Source: Deltaproteobacteria bacterium (GTDB lineage Bacteria; Desulfobacterota_C; Deferrisomatia; Deferrisomatales; JACRMM01). From it: a DNA stretch of 9,247 bases. Made by a program: the position numbers and the translations under genes. Of the stretch, positions 1-6,181 are shown piece after piece (the first letter of the stretch is position 1; the number at the start of each line of letters is the position of its first letter). The stretch spans positions 1-9,247 of the forward strand of contig JACRCS010000448.1 in NCBI GenBank assembly GCA_016218905.1. Reading direction: 5' to 3'. Under the pieces are notes generated by a model. The model worked only from the letters and a program-made list of their open reading frames with translations, was not told the origin of the DNA and ran no database searches.

Positions 1-1304
1 GAAGAGAGCTGCACGACGACCTCACACGAACTCCGGCTCCTCGGGCCCTGCCCTCGGTGGGGGAAGGCGTGTTTGAGCGCGTTCCCCGCGAGTTCGTTCA
101 GGATCAATCCGCAAGGCACTGCCGTGTCCACCGGCAGAGAAACCGGCGCCAGGTCGAAAACAAGCCGAACGTCGGCCGCCGCGGCCCCTTGGGACCGCCA
201 GAGATAGGCGAGCAGGCTCCGCGAGTACTCCGCAAAGTCGATCCGGGCGAGGTCGGCGGACTGGTAGAGCTTCTCGTGGACGAGCGCCATCGAGCGCACG
301 CGATCAGTGACGTCCTTGAGGACCTCGCGTACCGTCTGATCTGCTGAACCGTCCGCCTGCAGGTTGACGAGGCTGGAGATCACCTGGAGGTTGTTCTTCA
401 CCCGGTGGTGGACCTCCTTCAGCAGGACTTCCTTCTGGCGCACCTCCCGGGTGCGCTCCTCCACCTCTCGGGTCAGCTCGTCATGCGCCTTTTGCAGCGC
501 TTCTTCGGCCTGCTCGCGCTCGGCGACTTCCTCCAGAAGTCTGTCCCTCGAAACGGTCACGGCGGAGAGCTTCTCCGCCATGCCGTCGAAGGCACGGGCG
601 AGGGCGCCGAGCTCGTCCCGGCTGTCGAGCCCGATGCGATAGCTGAGGTCGCCCAGGCCGATGCGGTCCGTTGCCTGATGGAGTCTGCCCAGCGAGGCCG
701 TGACGGACCGCGCAACGGCGAACCACACGATCAAGAGGCACGCGACGAGGCTCAACGTGGCAGACAACGCCAAGTTCCTGGCGCGGGACTCGGCTCGCAG
801 CAGCCTCATGCCGCCCTTCTCGCTCAACACGGAGGCGTCGCTGATCATGGACTGGGAGGCGATCATGAGTTGAGCGACCCACCGGTCTTCCATCGCGCCG
901 GCGGCGGCGATCTGCTCCTGGGGAGCCCCATCCCGTTGGAGTTCCCGCTTCCGATCGTAGCTCGATGCGGCGTGGGAGAACGCATCTGCGATCACGCCGG
1001 CATTAGCCGCCAGACGAGCCAGCAGGGGAGCGTCTTCGTCCGCCTCCGCTCCTGCAGCCAGAAGAGGCCGCAGGGATTCGTGAATGAGGCGCCACTGCTC
1101 CTGGGCGCGCTCCTCATGGTGCAGAACGTATTCGTAGGTCAGGATGTCGAGTTCCGAGACCGCCTTCAGAATCTGGTGAAAGGAGGTGCGACTCCGATTC
1201 TGCGCGGCGATCTCGCGGGAATTGAAGAGAATCGTCGCCAGCACGGCGACGGCCAGTGCCGTCGAGATTGCCGAGCCGATCAGCAGCTTGTTCCGAATCG
1301 TCAT
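1..1304 (-). CDS. Sensor histidine kinase, HisKA_2 class with HAMP domain (3' end outside window)
   Basis: This is a membrane sensor kinase that should autophosphorylate on histidine and pass the phosphate to a response regulator not seen here. Reading the minus strand from the ATG at 1304 gives 434 uninterrupted codons that run off the left edge. Residues about 7-28 form a first membrane helix. Residues about 29-176 form a mostly helical periplasmic sensor region with no recognised fold, and residues 178-198 form a second membrane helix. A HAMP-like segment (about 200-250) and a charged coiled coil (250-290) follow. The HisKA_2 phospho-acceptor motif LLKEVHHRVKNNLQ is at 294-307 (His299/His300), and the ATPase N box ILNELAGNALKHAF is at 401-414. 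The glycine-rich ATP lid would lie beyond the edge. The gene starts 7 bases after the binding-protein gene with only a weak ribosome-binding site, so translation is probably coupled. The class is secure; the signal and partner are unknown. Confidence 0.88.
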   Translation of the reverse strand, partial: MTIRNKLLIGSAISTALAVAVLATILFNSREIAAQNRSRTSFHQILKAVSELDILTYEYVLHHEERAQEQWRLIHESLRPLLAAGAEADEDAPLLARLAANAGVIADAFSHAASSYDRKRELQRDGAPQEQIAAAGAMEDRWVAQLMIASQSMISDASVLSEKGGMRLLRAESRARNLALSATLSLVACLLIVWFAVARSVTASLGRLHQATDRIGLGDLSYRIGLDSRDELGALARAFDGMAEKLSAVTVSRDRLLEEVAEREQAEEALQKAHDELTREVEERTREVRQKEVLLKEVHHRVKNNLQVISSLVNLQADGSADQTVREVLKDVTDRVRSMALVHEKLYQSADLARIDFAEYSRSLLAYLWRSQGAAAADVRLVFDLAPVSLPVDTAVPCGLILNELAGNALKHAFPHRGQGPRSRSSCEVVVQLS

Positions 1305-1311
1305 GAGGCTG

Positions 1312-2325
1312 CTACCGCCCCATGATGGCGACCGCAGCGGGCCGAATCGCCTTCAAGGCGTCTGCGTGAATGTAGTTCAGGAAGTTCGGCACGCGCTCTT
1401 CAGCCGTGAGCTTGTTCCGGATCATCCATCGTGCTTCGTCTTCCATCGCGACGATCAAGGACTGGTCGAGCGAGAGGGCGAACTGATTCTGAGACCATGC
1501 GGTGTCCAAGTACGCAGCGTCCAGTCCGAGCCATCTTTGTAGGATCGCCCTCGTCTCCGCGGGATGGCGCATCGCATAGTCCTCGGCTTCAGCCAGAGAC
1601 TGCAGAAATCGCCTCAGCAGGTCAGGGTTGCCAACGATCCAGTCCTCCTTTGCGGCGATCAACCCGTGGAGAGGCTGACTGCCTTGCGCGGGCCAGGCCA
1701 CGCCGTTGGCGCCGAGGGCCTTCTGCAGCTCATGCGCGTAGGGTTGGGCCGTGCAGATCGCGTCGACGTCTCCGCGCCGGACGGCCCCCACCCACTCCTC
1801 GGGCGCCGTGAGATTGACCGCCCGGATGTCCGACATGCTCAGGCCGTTGATCTCCAGAAACCGACCGAGATGGAACTCGGCCACCGTTCCCTGAGTCGTC
1901 CCGACGCGTTTGCCCGCCAGGTCAGCTACCCTTTCGATCCCGCGGTCCTTTCTCCCGATGAGATAGATGTACGCGGCCTTGTCGATGCTTCCGACCACCC
2001 GAATCCTTGCCTTCCGCAAGGCCTGGCGGACCATTGGGAACTCGGTGACGCCGACCGTAATGTCCGCTTGGCCGTTGACCATCCCCTCCAGCGAACCTGC
2101 GCCGGTATCGTACCTGCGCGGGTCCACTCGGATGCCGTGGCGGGCGAAGAGACCGGTGTCGCAGGCTACGTAGAAGAGCGTTCCGGACTCGAAGGGCGAA
2201 TAGGCCACGACGACTGATTCGGTCTTGGGCGGAGAGCCTTCGCGCCCGATCAGGAGATACGACGCTGCGGCGACCAAAGCCATGCTCACCGCGATCAGCA
2301 GGATTGATTTGCCCTTCAACGCCAT
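1312..2325 (-). CDS. Periplasmic solute-binding protein, NMT1/NrtA/SsuA-like family
   Basis: The 337-residue protein has the layout of ABC-type binding proteins for nitrate, sulfonate, taurine or thiamine precursors. It has a basic N-terminus and a hydrophobic segment (about 7-26) serving as signal peptide or membrane anchor, with no lipobox cysteine. The mature domain starts near residue 37 (VVVAYSPFESGTLFYVACDTGLF), where GLFARHGI matches the family's 'G.F...G' element. Further family features are GMVNGQADITVGV (81-93), DLAGKRVGTTQGTVAEF (135-151) and the C-terminal FLNYIHADALKAIRP (315-329). A GACAGGA ribosome-binding site lies 7-8 bases before the ATG. No permease or ATPase gene is next to it; the following gene is a histidine kinase 7 bases away. 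This suggests a sensory rather than, or as well as, a transport role. The family is clear; the ligand cannot be read from sequence. Confidence 0.88.
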   Translation of the reverse strand: MALKGKSILLIAVSMALVAAASYLLIGREGSPPKTESVVVAYSPFESGTLFYVACDTGLFARHGIRVDPRRYDTGAGSLEGMVNGQADITVGVTEFPMVRQALRKARIRVVGSIDKAAYIYLIGRKDRGIERVADLAGKRVGTTQGTVAEFHLGRFLEINGLSMSDIRAVNLTAPEEWVGAVRRGDVDAICTAQPYAHELQKALGANGVAWPAQGSQPLHGLIAAKEDWIVGNPDLLRRFLQSLAEAEDYAMRHPAETRAILQRWLGLDAAYLDTAWSQNQFALSLDQSLIVAMEDEARWMIRNKLTAEERVPNFLNYIHADALKAIRPAAVAIMGR

Positions 2326-2572
2326 CCGGCATTCCTGTCTTTGGACGCTTCGCGGTGCTCGCTTCGATCCGTGCTGCTCGTCCGGCTGTACTTCCAGCGG
2401 CGAGGGCCGTGGGAGCGCCGGAGCACAGTTCAGGCAAGCACAAAGTATCGCAGATCAGAAGAGGAACCGGAAGCTAGCGAGGATCTCACGGGCCACTTGC
2501 CTGCGTCGGTGATCCAGGCGCGCTTTCACGTCGATGAGGCAAGGTTCGTCCGCTCTCTTTAGAAACCCCGGA
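2326..2572. other. Intergenic spacer, 247 bases, with a possible decayed reading frame
   Basis: No secure gene is seen between the methyltransferase stop and the binding-protein start. It must hold the promoter for the binding-protein/kinase unit if that unit is transcribed separately. The best minus-strand guess is GATACT (a 4/6 match to a -10 box) near 2444-2449, but its -35 partner is poor. On the minus strand, 2571 to 2455 reads open and ends in TGA. Within it, the stretch EPCLIDVKARLD faintly recalls the C-terminal tail of nucleotide-sugar dehydrogenases. It has no start or body and may be chance. No convincing terminator hairpin was found after the methyltransferase gene. Confidence 0.4.
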
Positions 2573-3412
2573 CTATGGCAATGCCGTTTCGGAAGAAGTC
2601 CCGACACCTAACCGCCGCCTCTGCCTCGCCGCCTCGACGAGGATCACGGCGGCGGCGGTGGCGGCGTTGAGCGACTCCACCTCTCCCTCCATGGGGATCG
2701 TGAGGACGAGGTCGGCCTTTTGCGCCAGGTCCCGAGAGACGCCGGAGCCCTCGCGGCCGATGAGGAGCGCGAAGGGCCGGGCGAGGTCGGCTTCGAAGTA
2801 AGTCGTCCCTCCGGCGAGCGCGGTGGTCGCTAGGGACCGGCCGGCCGCCGAGAGCGTGGGGAGCGGATCGTCGCAGAACGCGTGGGGCAGGCGGAGGAGG
2901 GAGCCGGCGGACGCGCGCAGCGCCTTGGGGTTTCCCGGGTCGGCGGAGCCCCTGGTGAGGAGGAGGCCGGCCGCTCCCGCGGCCTCGGCGGAGCGGGCGA
3001 GGGTGCCGACGTTTCCGGGATCCTGGAGGCCGTCGAGGACGAGGACCGGCCCGCCGGCGCGGACGACCTCCTCCGGGGCCCAGCTCGGCGCCTCGAACGC
3101 GCAGAGCACGCCTTGGGGGCTTCGGGTGTCGGCGAGGGAACGGAGCACCTCCGGACCCACCTCCACGACCTCGTCTCCCCGCGCCTCGGCCGAGGCCCGC
3201 AGCGCGGCCTCCCGCTCCGAGCCCATCCCCCAGCTCTTCTCCAGCGCCCACAGGCGCACGGGGACCCCCGCCCGGAGCACCTCCTCCGCGAGGCGCACGC
3301 CTTCGGCCACCCAGAGTCCCTCCGACCGGCGCGCCTGCGGGTCGGCCGCGAGCCGCCGAAACCACCGCACGCGCGGGTTTCGGGGCGAAAGGGTTACCGC
3401 CGGAGGAGCCAA
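2573..3412 (-). CDS. SpoU/TrmH-family RNA 2'-O-ribose methyltransferase
   Basis: This enzyme is predicted to transfer a methyl group from S-adenosylmethionine to a ribose 2'-OH in rRNA or tRNA. All three SPOUT motifs are visible: motif 1 LDGLQDPGNVGTLARSAEAAG (126-146, with Asn134 and Arg140), motif 2 LIGREGSGVS (217-226) and motif 3 IPMEGEVESLNAATAAAVI (239-257). These form the knotted cofactor site. The N-terminal part (about 8-110, NPRVRWFRRL..RRSEGLWVAEG..LAEE) is the substrate-binding domain common in RlmB/TrmH-like enzymes. The start is uncertain. The frame is open to a GTG at 3613, but that would overlap DUF2905 almost entirely. I chose the TTG at 3412 because it keeps the family's SPRNPRVR segment; a GTG at 3370 is the alternative. 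With TTG the protein is 279 residues, near the family norm. It is the last gene of the queH operon. The exact nucleotide modified is unknown. Confidence 0.85.
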   Translation of the reverse strand: MAPPAVTLSPRNPRVRWFRRLAADPQARRSEGLWVAEGVRLAEEVLRAGVPVRLWALEKSWGMGSEREAALRASAEARGDEVVEVGPEVLRSLADTRSPQGVLCAFEAPSWAPEEVVRAGGPVLVLDGLQDPGNVGTLARSAEAAGAAGLLLTRGSADPGNPKALRASAGSLLRLPHAFCDDPLPTLSAAGRSLATTALAGGTTYFEADLARPFALLIGREGSGVSRDLAQKADLVLTIPMEGEVESLNAATAAAVILVEAARQRRRLGVGTSSETALP

Positions 3413-3606
3413 AGGAGGAGCGACAGGAGGAGGGAGAGGAGGAGCGAGGTCCCGAGGGGGAAGTGGAAGGTGAAGCCCGGCCTCCGGATTACGATGTCGC
3501 CCGGGAGTCGGCCGAGGAAGGGGATCTTTCCTGCCAGCAGGACGAGCGCCCCCGCGGCGACGAGCAGCACGCCGAGGAGGATGAGCATCTTCCCGAGTCC
3601 GGTCAT
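3394..3606 (-). CDS. DUF2905 family small membrane protein
   Basis: The 70-residue protein has two hydrophobic helices (about 6-26 and 51-67) flanking the family's conserved middle, GKIPFLGRLPGDIVIRRPGFTFHFPLGTSLLLS. That pattern (LAG+IP.LGRLPGDI.....F.F.FPL.TSLL.S) is diagnostic of DUF2905, whose function is unknown. The ATG overlaps the queH stop as ATGA, and a GAGGTGG ribosome-binding site lies just upstream inside queH. The last 19 bases overlap the chosen start of the methyltransferase gene. The C-terminal helix is encoded by a 12-base tandem pattern giving LLLSLLLSLLLW. It probably sits in the inner membrane. The family call is strong; no role is inferred from the operon beyond co-expression. 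Confidence 0.85.
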   Translation of the reverse strand: MTGLGKMLILLGVLLVAAGALVLLAGKIPFLGRLPGDIVIRRPGFTFHFPLGTSLLLSLLLSLLLWLLRR

Positions 3607-4145
3607 GAGCCACCTCGTTTCGGCGCGAACCGCTCCTGCTCGCTCAGAAGGCAGCCGCAGTACGGCTGCCGGTAGAGGCCGAGCGCCTTGGACGCGTCCA
3701 CGCCCTCCTTCCAGCCCGAGCGCCAGTCGCGGTAGAGGAAGGGCACGTCGGCTTCCTTCGCCGACGCCTCACCGAGCTCCTGGATCAGCTCGTGCTTCTG
3801 GAACTTGCTGTAGAGGAGCGTCGTCGAGAAGGCGTCGAAGCGGCCGCGGCGGGCGAGGAGCGCCGTGTGCCGGAGGCGCAGATGATAGCAGAGCCGGCAG
3901 CGCTCGGACTCACGGAAGACCACCGCCCTCCACCACTCCAGGGGTTCGTAGGCCGGCACGGGCAGCAGGCGAGCGCCCGACACGTTGGAGAGCCCTTCGA
4001 GCGCCTCCCGTCTCCTCTCCCATTCCTGGTAGGGATGGATGTTGGGGTTGAAGTACGTCCCGAAGACCTCGAAGCCGTCAGAGCGCAGGTCGCGCAGGGG
4101 CACGATCGCGCACGGACCGCAGCACGTGTGCAGGAGCACCTTCAT
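3603..4145 (-). CDS. queH: Epoxyqueuosine reductase QueH
   Basis: QueH reduces epoxyqueuosine to queuosine in the wobble position of tRNA(Asn, Asp, His, Tyr). It is the iron-sulfur enzyme unrelated to the cobalamin-dependent QueG. The 180-residue protein shows the family hallmarks: an N-terminal HTCCGPC (Cys8, Cys9, Cys12), then FNPNIHPYQEWERR (32-45), ERCRLCYHLRL (Cys83, Cys86), FSTTLLYSKFQKHE (106-119), FLYRDWRSGW (136-145) and the C-terminal YRQPYCGCLLSE (Cys163, Cys165). The paired cysteines fit the known [4Fe-4S] and mononuclear iron sites. The ATG at 4145 has GGAGGG nine bases upstream. It is the first gene of the minus-strand operon queH-DUF2905-methyltransferase, and its stop overlaps the next start by 4 bases. 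No other queuosine gene is in the window. Confidence 0.93.
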   Translation of the reverse strand: MKVLLHTCCGPCAIVPLRDLRSDGFEVFGTYFNPNIHPYQEWERRREALEGLSNVSGARLLPVPAYEPLEWWRAVVFRESERCRLCYHLRLRHTALLARRGRFDAFSTTLLYSKFQKHELIQELGEASAKEADVPFLYRDWRSGWKEGVDASKALGLYRQPYCGCLLSEQERFAPKRGGS

Positions 4146-4211
4146 GAGATTTTGCCCTCCGTGACCGCGCGGTTAAGCTTTGAACGGTCACCACGCAATG
4201 GAGAAGAGTCC
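4146..4211. promoter_or_regulatory. Divergent promoter region between queH and the HD-GYP gene
   Basis: These 66 bases separate two divergently transcribed genes, so both promoters should lie here or reach into the gene starts. Shine-Dalgarno sequences are clear on both sides: GGAGGG for queH on the minus strand and GGAGAAG, about 6-8 bases before the plus-strand ATG. The middle holds a relatively AT-rich patch (TTAAGCTTTGAA, 4173-4184), unlike the GC-rich surroundings. No good sigma-70 hexamer pair could be picked out on either strand. Confidence 0.5.
4161..4191. repeat. Perfect 7-base inverted repeat, candidate operator
   Basis: GTGACCG (4161-4167) and its exact reverse complement CGGTCAC (4185-4191) are separated by 17 bases that include the AT-rich patch of the divergent promoter region. 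Arms about two helical turns apart (24 bases start to start) suit a dimeric regulator bound on one face of the DNA. An RNA hairpin is the alternative. No regulator gene is adjacent, so function is inference only. Confidence 0.35.
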
Positions 4212-5447
4212 ATGGGATACGAGAACGTCGCCCTCGGCCGGCGCGGCGAAAACCCGTGCCACGTCGCCTTTCGCAAGACCCTGGAGCTCCTGAAGGTCAC
4301 GGACAACGCCCTGGCGGACCTTCGGCTGGAGTCCCAGATCGTCCCTTCCCCCGACGCGATCCTGCTGCGGGCCCTCGACGAGATGGCGCGGGCGGAGCCG
4401 GGCGCCCACGCGCGCGCGCCGGCCCACGTGCTCTTCGCCTACGGGGGGCCGCCCGAGCTCATCGGTAGCCTCTACGCCCTAGGGGCCGGCGGCTACGAGG
4501 CCGTGGGAGGCCCGTTTCGCGTCGCGCTGGACCGCTTTCCCGCCCTCACGATGGGAAGCGAGTCCGTGGCGGTCTCGAACGCGGACGGGGACCCCGATGG
4601 GGTCGAGCGCTATCAGGCGCTCTTCCTTCCGGAGGTGCGGAGGCGGATCGGCGCTCCCATCCGCAATTTTATCAGCTATCGGGTCGTAGGCGACAAGCCC
4701 GGTGCCATCCTCGGCTTCAACTACCCGGGAGCCGCTGACCGCTACGACGGCCAGGTGCTCTCCGTTCTCGCCGCGACGCTCGGTTCCTTCTGGACCCTCG
4801 CCTCCCGGATCGCGGAGGTGGAGGGGGGCTTCCTCTACCTGGTGGGCGCCCTCGCCCGGGCGAGCGAGGTGAACGACCAGGCGACGGGGGATCACCTGGT
4901 GAGGGTCAGCCTCTGTACGGAGGTCCTCGGCCGAGCGGCCGGGCTCAGCCCGGAGGACGCCTGGACCATCGCCTACTCGTCGCAGCTCCACGATGTCGGG
5001 AAGCTTCACACCCCGAGGGAGATCCTGCGCAAGGAGGGGCCGCTCGACCCCGAGGAGACCCGCATTATCCGGGAGCACACCCTCGCCGGAGAGCGGATCA
5101 TCGGCACCTCGCCCCGGCTCCTGGCGGCGCATCGGATTGCGGGAGGGCACCACGAGAACTGGGACGGCTCGGGCTACCCTCGCGGGCTCGCGGGCGAGGC
5201 GATCCCCTTCGAGGCGCGGCTCGTCAGGATCGTGGACGTGTACGACTCGCTCCGCTCCCGGCGCCCCTACAAGCTCGCGTATAGCCACGAGGAGGCGTGC
5301 GCGGTCCTCTTCGAGGGCGATGAGCGCACCGATCCCCGGCGGCACTTCGACCCGCGTCTGCTGTCGATCTTTCGCGACGTCCGAGGGGAGTTCGAGCGAA
5401 TCCACCTCGACGTCCAGGGCTTCGCCGGAGCCGACTCGGCGGCGTAG
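4212..5447 (+). CDS. HD-GYP domain protein, probable cyclic-di-GMP phosphodiesterase, with GAF-like N-terminus
   Basis: The protein is predicted to hydrolyse cyclic-di-GMP in the cytoplasm. The HD-GYP domain spans about 205-400. It keeps His228 (GDHLVRVS), His260-Asp261 in LHDVGK (259-264), His289 (REHT), His313-His314-Glu315 with WDGSGYP (317-323), and the downstream IVDVYDSL (340-347) with RRPYK (350-354). These are the metal ligands and the GYP signature, so it should be active. Residues about 110-200 resemble a GAF fold (FISYRVVGDKPGAILGFNYPG..YDGQVLSVLAATLGSFW), and residues 1-60 are unassigned. No transmembrane helix or receiver domain is seen. The ATG at 4212 was chosen because GGAGAAG precedes it and the frame upstream overlaps queH. 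The length is 411 residues. It is the only plus-strand gene and is not in an operon here. Confidence 0.88.
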   Translation: MGYENVALGRRGENPCHVAFRKTLELLKVTDNALADLRLESQIVPSPDAILLRALDEMARAEPGAHARAPAHVLFAYGGPPELIGSLYALGAGGYEAVGGPFRVALDRFPALTMGSESVAVSNADGDPDGVERYQALFLPEVRRRIGAPIRNFISYRVVGDKPGAILGFNYPGAADRYDGQVLSVLAATLGSFWTLASRIAEVEGGFLYLVGALARASEVNDQATGDHLVRVSLCTEVLGRAAGLSPEDAWTIAYSSQLHDVGKLHTPREILRKEGPLDPEETRIIREHTLAGERIIGTSPRLLAAHRIAGGHHENWDGSGYPRGLAGEAIPFEARLVRIVDVYDSLRSRRPYKLAYSHEEACAVLFEGDERTDPRRHFDPRLLSIFRDVRGEFERIHLDVQGFAGADSAA

Positions 5448-5491
5448 CGTCCCGTTTGGGAAGTCCTTGCCTGCTACTCAGCCTCTGCGAT

Positions 5492-5524
5492 GGCCGAACG
5501 GCGCTGATTCGCCGCCGTTCGGCC
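5492..5524. terminator. Perfect 12-base-pair hairpin, likely terminator after the HD-GYP gene
   Basis: GGCCGAACGGCG (5492-5503) pairs perfectly with CGCCGTTCGGCC (5513-5524) around a 9-base loop. It begins 44 bases after the HD-GYP stop, in the gap where two genes converge. Neither side has a real run of T, so termination by the classic intrinsic mechanism is uncertain. Its symmetry would let it act on either strand. Confidence 0.5.
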
Positions 5525-5582
5525 TGCTGGTCGTTGTGCCCGAACTGACCGCACGGGACACTGGCGGGAGACGGGGGGAACC

Positions 5583-5604
5583 GGGAGGCCCGCGAGGGCC
5601 CCCC
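5583..5604 (-). terminator. GC-rich hairpin 3' of the 112-residue gene
   Basis: On the minus strand, a 9-base-pair stem (GGGGGGCCC with GGGCCTCCC, one G-T pair) closes a 4-base TCGC loop, starting 15 bases after the TAG stop of the small gene. Position and stability suit a transcript end or mRNA-stabilising structure. No T-tract follows, so a true intrinsic terminator is not proven. Confidence 0.45.
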
Positions 5605-5619
5605 GAGGAGAGACCGAGG

Positions 5620-5958
5620 CTACTGGGTCGGGGGCTGGGCCGCGGGCTTGCGGACCGGCTGGGTCCCGGGGAGGGTGGCGATCACGACGAACTGCTCCTT
5701 GCCCTGGAGCTGGGCCTGGTTGCCGTGGTACTGCCAGAAGACCGTCGCCAGGCCGTCGGCGTTGAACCCGATGCGGGCCTGGACGGCGCCCTTGGAATCG
5801 ACGAGCCGGAACTCGGAGCCGGTGAGCGCCTTGCCGGTCGTGGCCTTGGCCGCGGCGACGGCCTGAGGAGCCGAGAAGAGCCTCTCCGAGATGGCCCCCC
5901 CCACCACACCCGAAACGGCCGTCACGAGCACCAGGATCTGGAACTGCTTCTTGTTCAT
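5620..5958 (-). CDS. Small membrane-anchored or secreted protein of unknown function
   Basis: I do not recognise this 112-residue protein. It has a short basic start (MNKKQF), one hydrophobic helix (about 7-24, a signal peptide or N-terminal anchor) and an Ala-rich linker (29-45). A compact region likely made of beta strands follows (about 48-96: FRLVDSKGAVQARIGFNADGLATVFWQYHGN...EQFVVIATLPG). The tail is rich in Pro and Gln (99-112). The 'LVD..G..+A.IGF..DG' pattern resembles short beta-repeats seen in other hypothetical exported proteins, but no family is claimed. The frame is open further upstream to 6021. I chose the ATG at 5958 because it puts the hydrophobic helix at the N-terminus and has an AAGG element about 9 bases upstream. 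It is a single-gene unit with its own candidate promoter and 3' hairpin. Confidence 0.7.
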   Translation of the reverse strand: MNKKQFQILVLVTAVSGVVGGAISERLFSAPQAVAAAKATTGKALTGSEFRLVDSKGAVQARIGFNADGLATVFWQYHGNQAQLQGKEQFVVIATLPGTQPVRKPAAQPPTQ

Positions 5959-6028
5959 CGTTTCTGCCTTTCTCGTGCTGTTTGAGGGAAGACGTACCCT
6001 CGAAGATGCCGGTGGATTCAAGCGTGCC

Positions 6029-6056
6029 AGTGTACCTAGTTGGGGCCGAGCCGCAA
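6029..6056 (-). promoter_or_regulatory. Candidate sigma-70-like promoter for the 112-residue gene
   Basis: On the minus strand, TTGCGG (6051-6056) and TACACT (6029-6034) are 16 bases apart, matching -35 and -10 boxes at 3/6 and 4/6. They lie about 70 bases before the ATG at 5958. The match is weak, but it is the best pair in the gap. Confidence 0.28.
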
Positions 6057-6089
6057 GATGAGGAGCGAGTTTCGGCGAAGGCGAGCCGC

Positions 6090-6160
6090 TGGTGGACTGA
6101 GTGGACTTGCTGGACGGAGTGGACTGTCCATTTCGTCCACGACGTCCATTTCGTCCACAA
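6090..6160. repeat. Symmetrical 9-base-periodic TGGAC/GTCCA hairpin
   Basis: Four TGGAC units start at 6093, 6102, 6111 and 6120. Four GTCCA units start at 6126, 6135, 6144 and 6153. Spacing is exactly 9 bases on each arm, and all four unit pairs are symmetrical about base 6125 (core TGGACTGTCCA). Between units the pairing mixes matches, G-T wobbles and a few mismatches, so the transcript could form a long stem-loop of about 70 bases. On the minus strand it begins 22 bases after the cbiK stop, where it could end or protect the import operon's mRNA. No T-tract follows. Its frames give only Trp-Thr- or Val-Asp-rich repeats, so coding is unlikely. Confidence 0.8.
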
Positions 6161-6181
6161 CTCCCCTCGAAATTCCGCCTC

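Noticed and set aside
405..1325. Plus-strand open frame of 306 codons
   Set aside because: It lies antisense to the histidine kinase, whose minus-strand frame carries recognisable motifs; the plus-strand protein has no domain-like pattern.
2559..3365. Minus-strand open frame of 268 codons rich in Gly, Arg and Pro
   Set aside because: It is the alternate frame of the methyltransferase gene, which holds all three SPOUT motifs. The Arg/Gly/Pro composition is typical of high-GC shadow frames.
4479..5405. Minus-strand open frame of 308 codons
   Set aside because: It is antisense to the HD-GYP domain and lacks any recognised motif.
6090..6160. CRISPR array
   Set aside because: Units are only 9 bases with no spacers, and the second half is inverted relative to the first.
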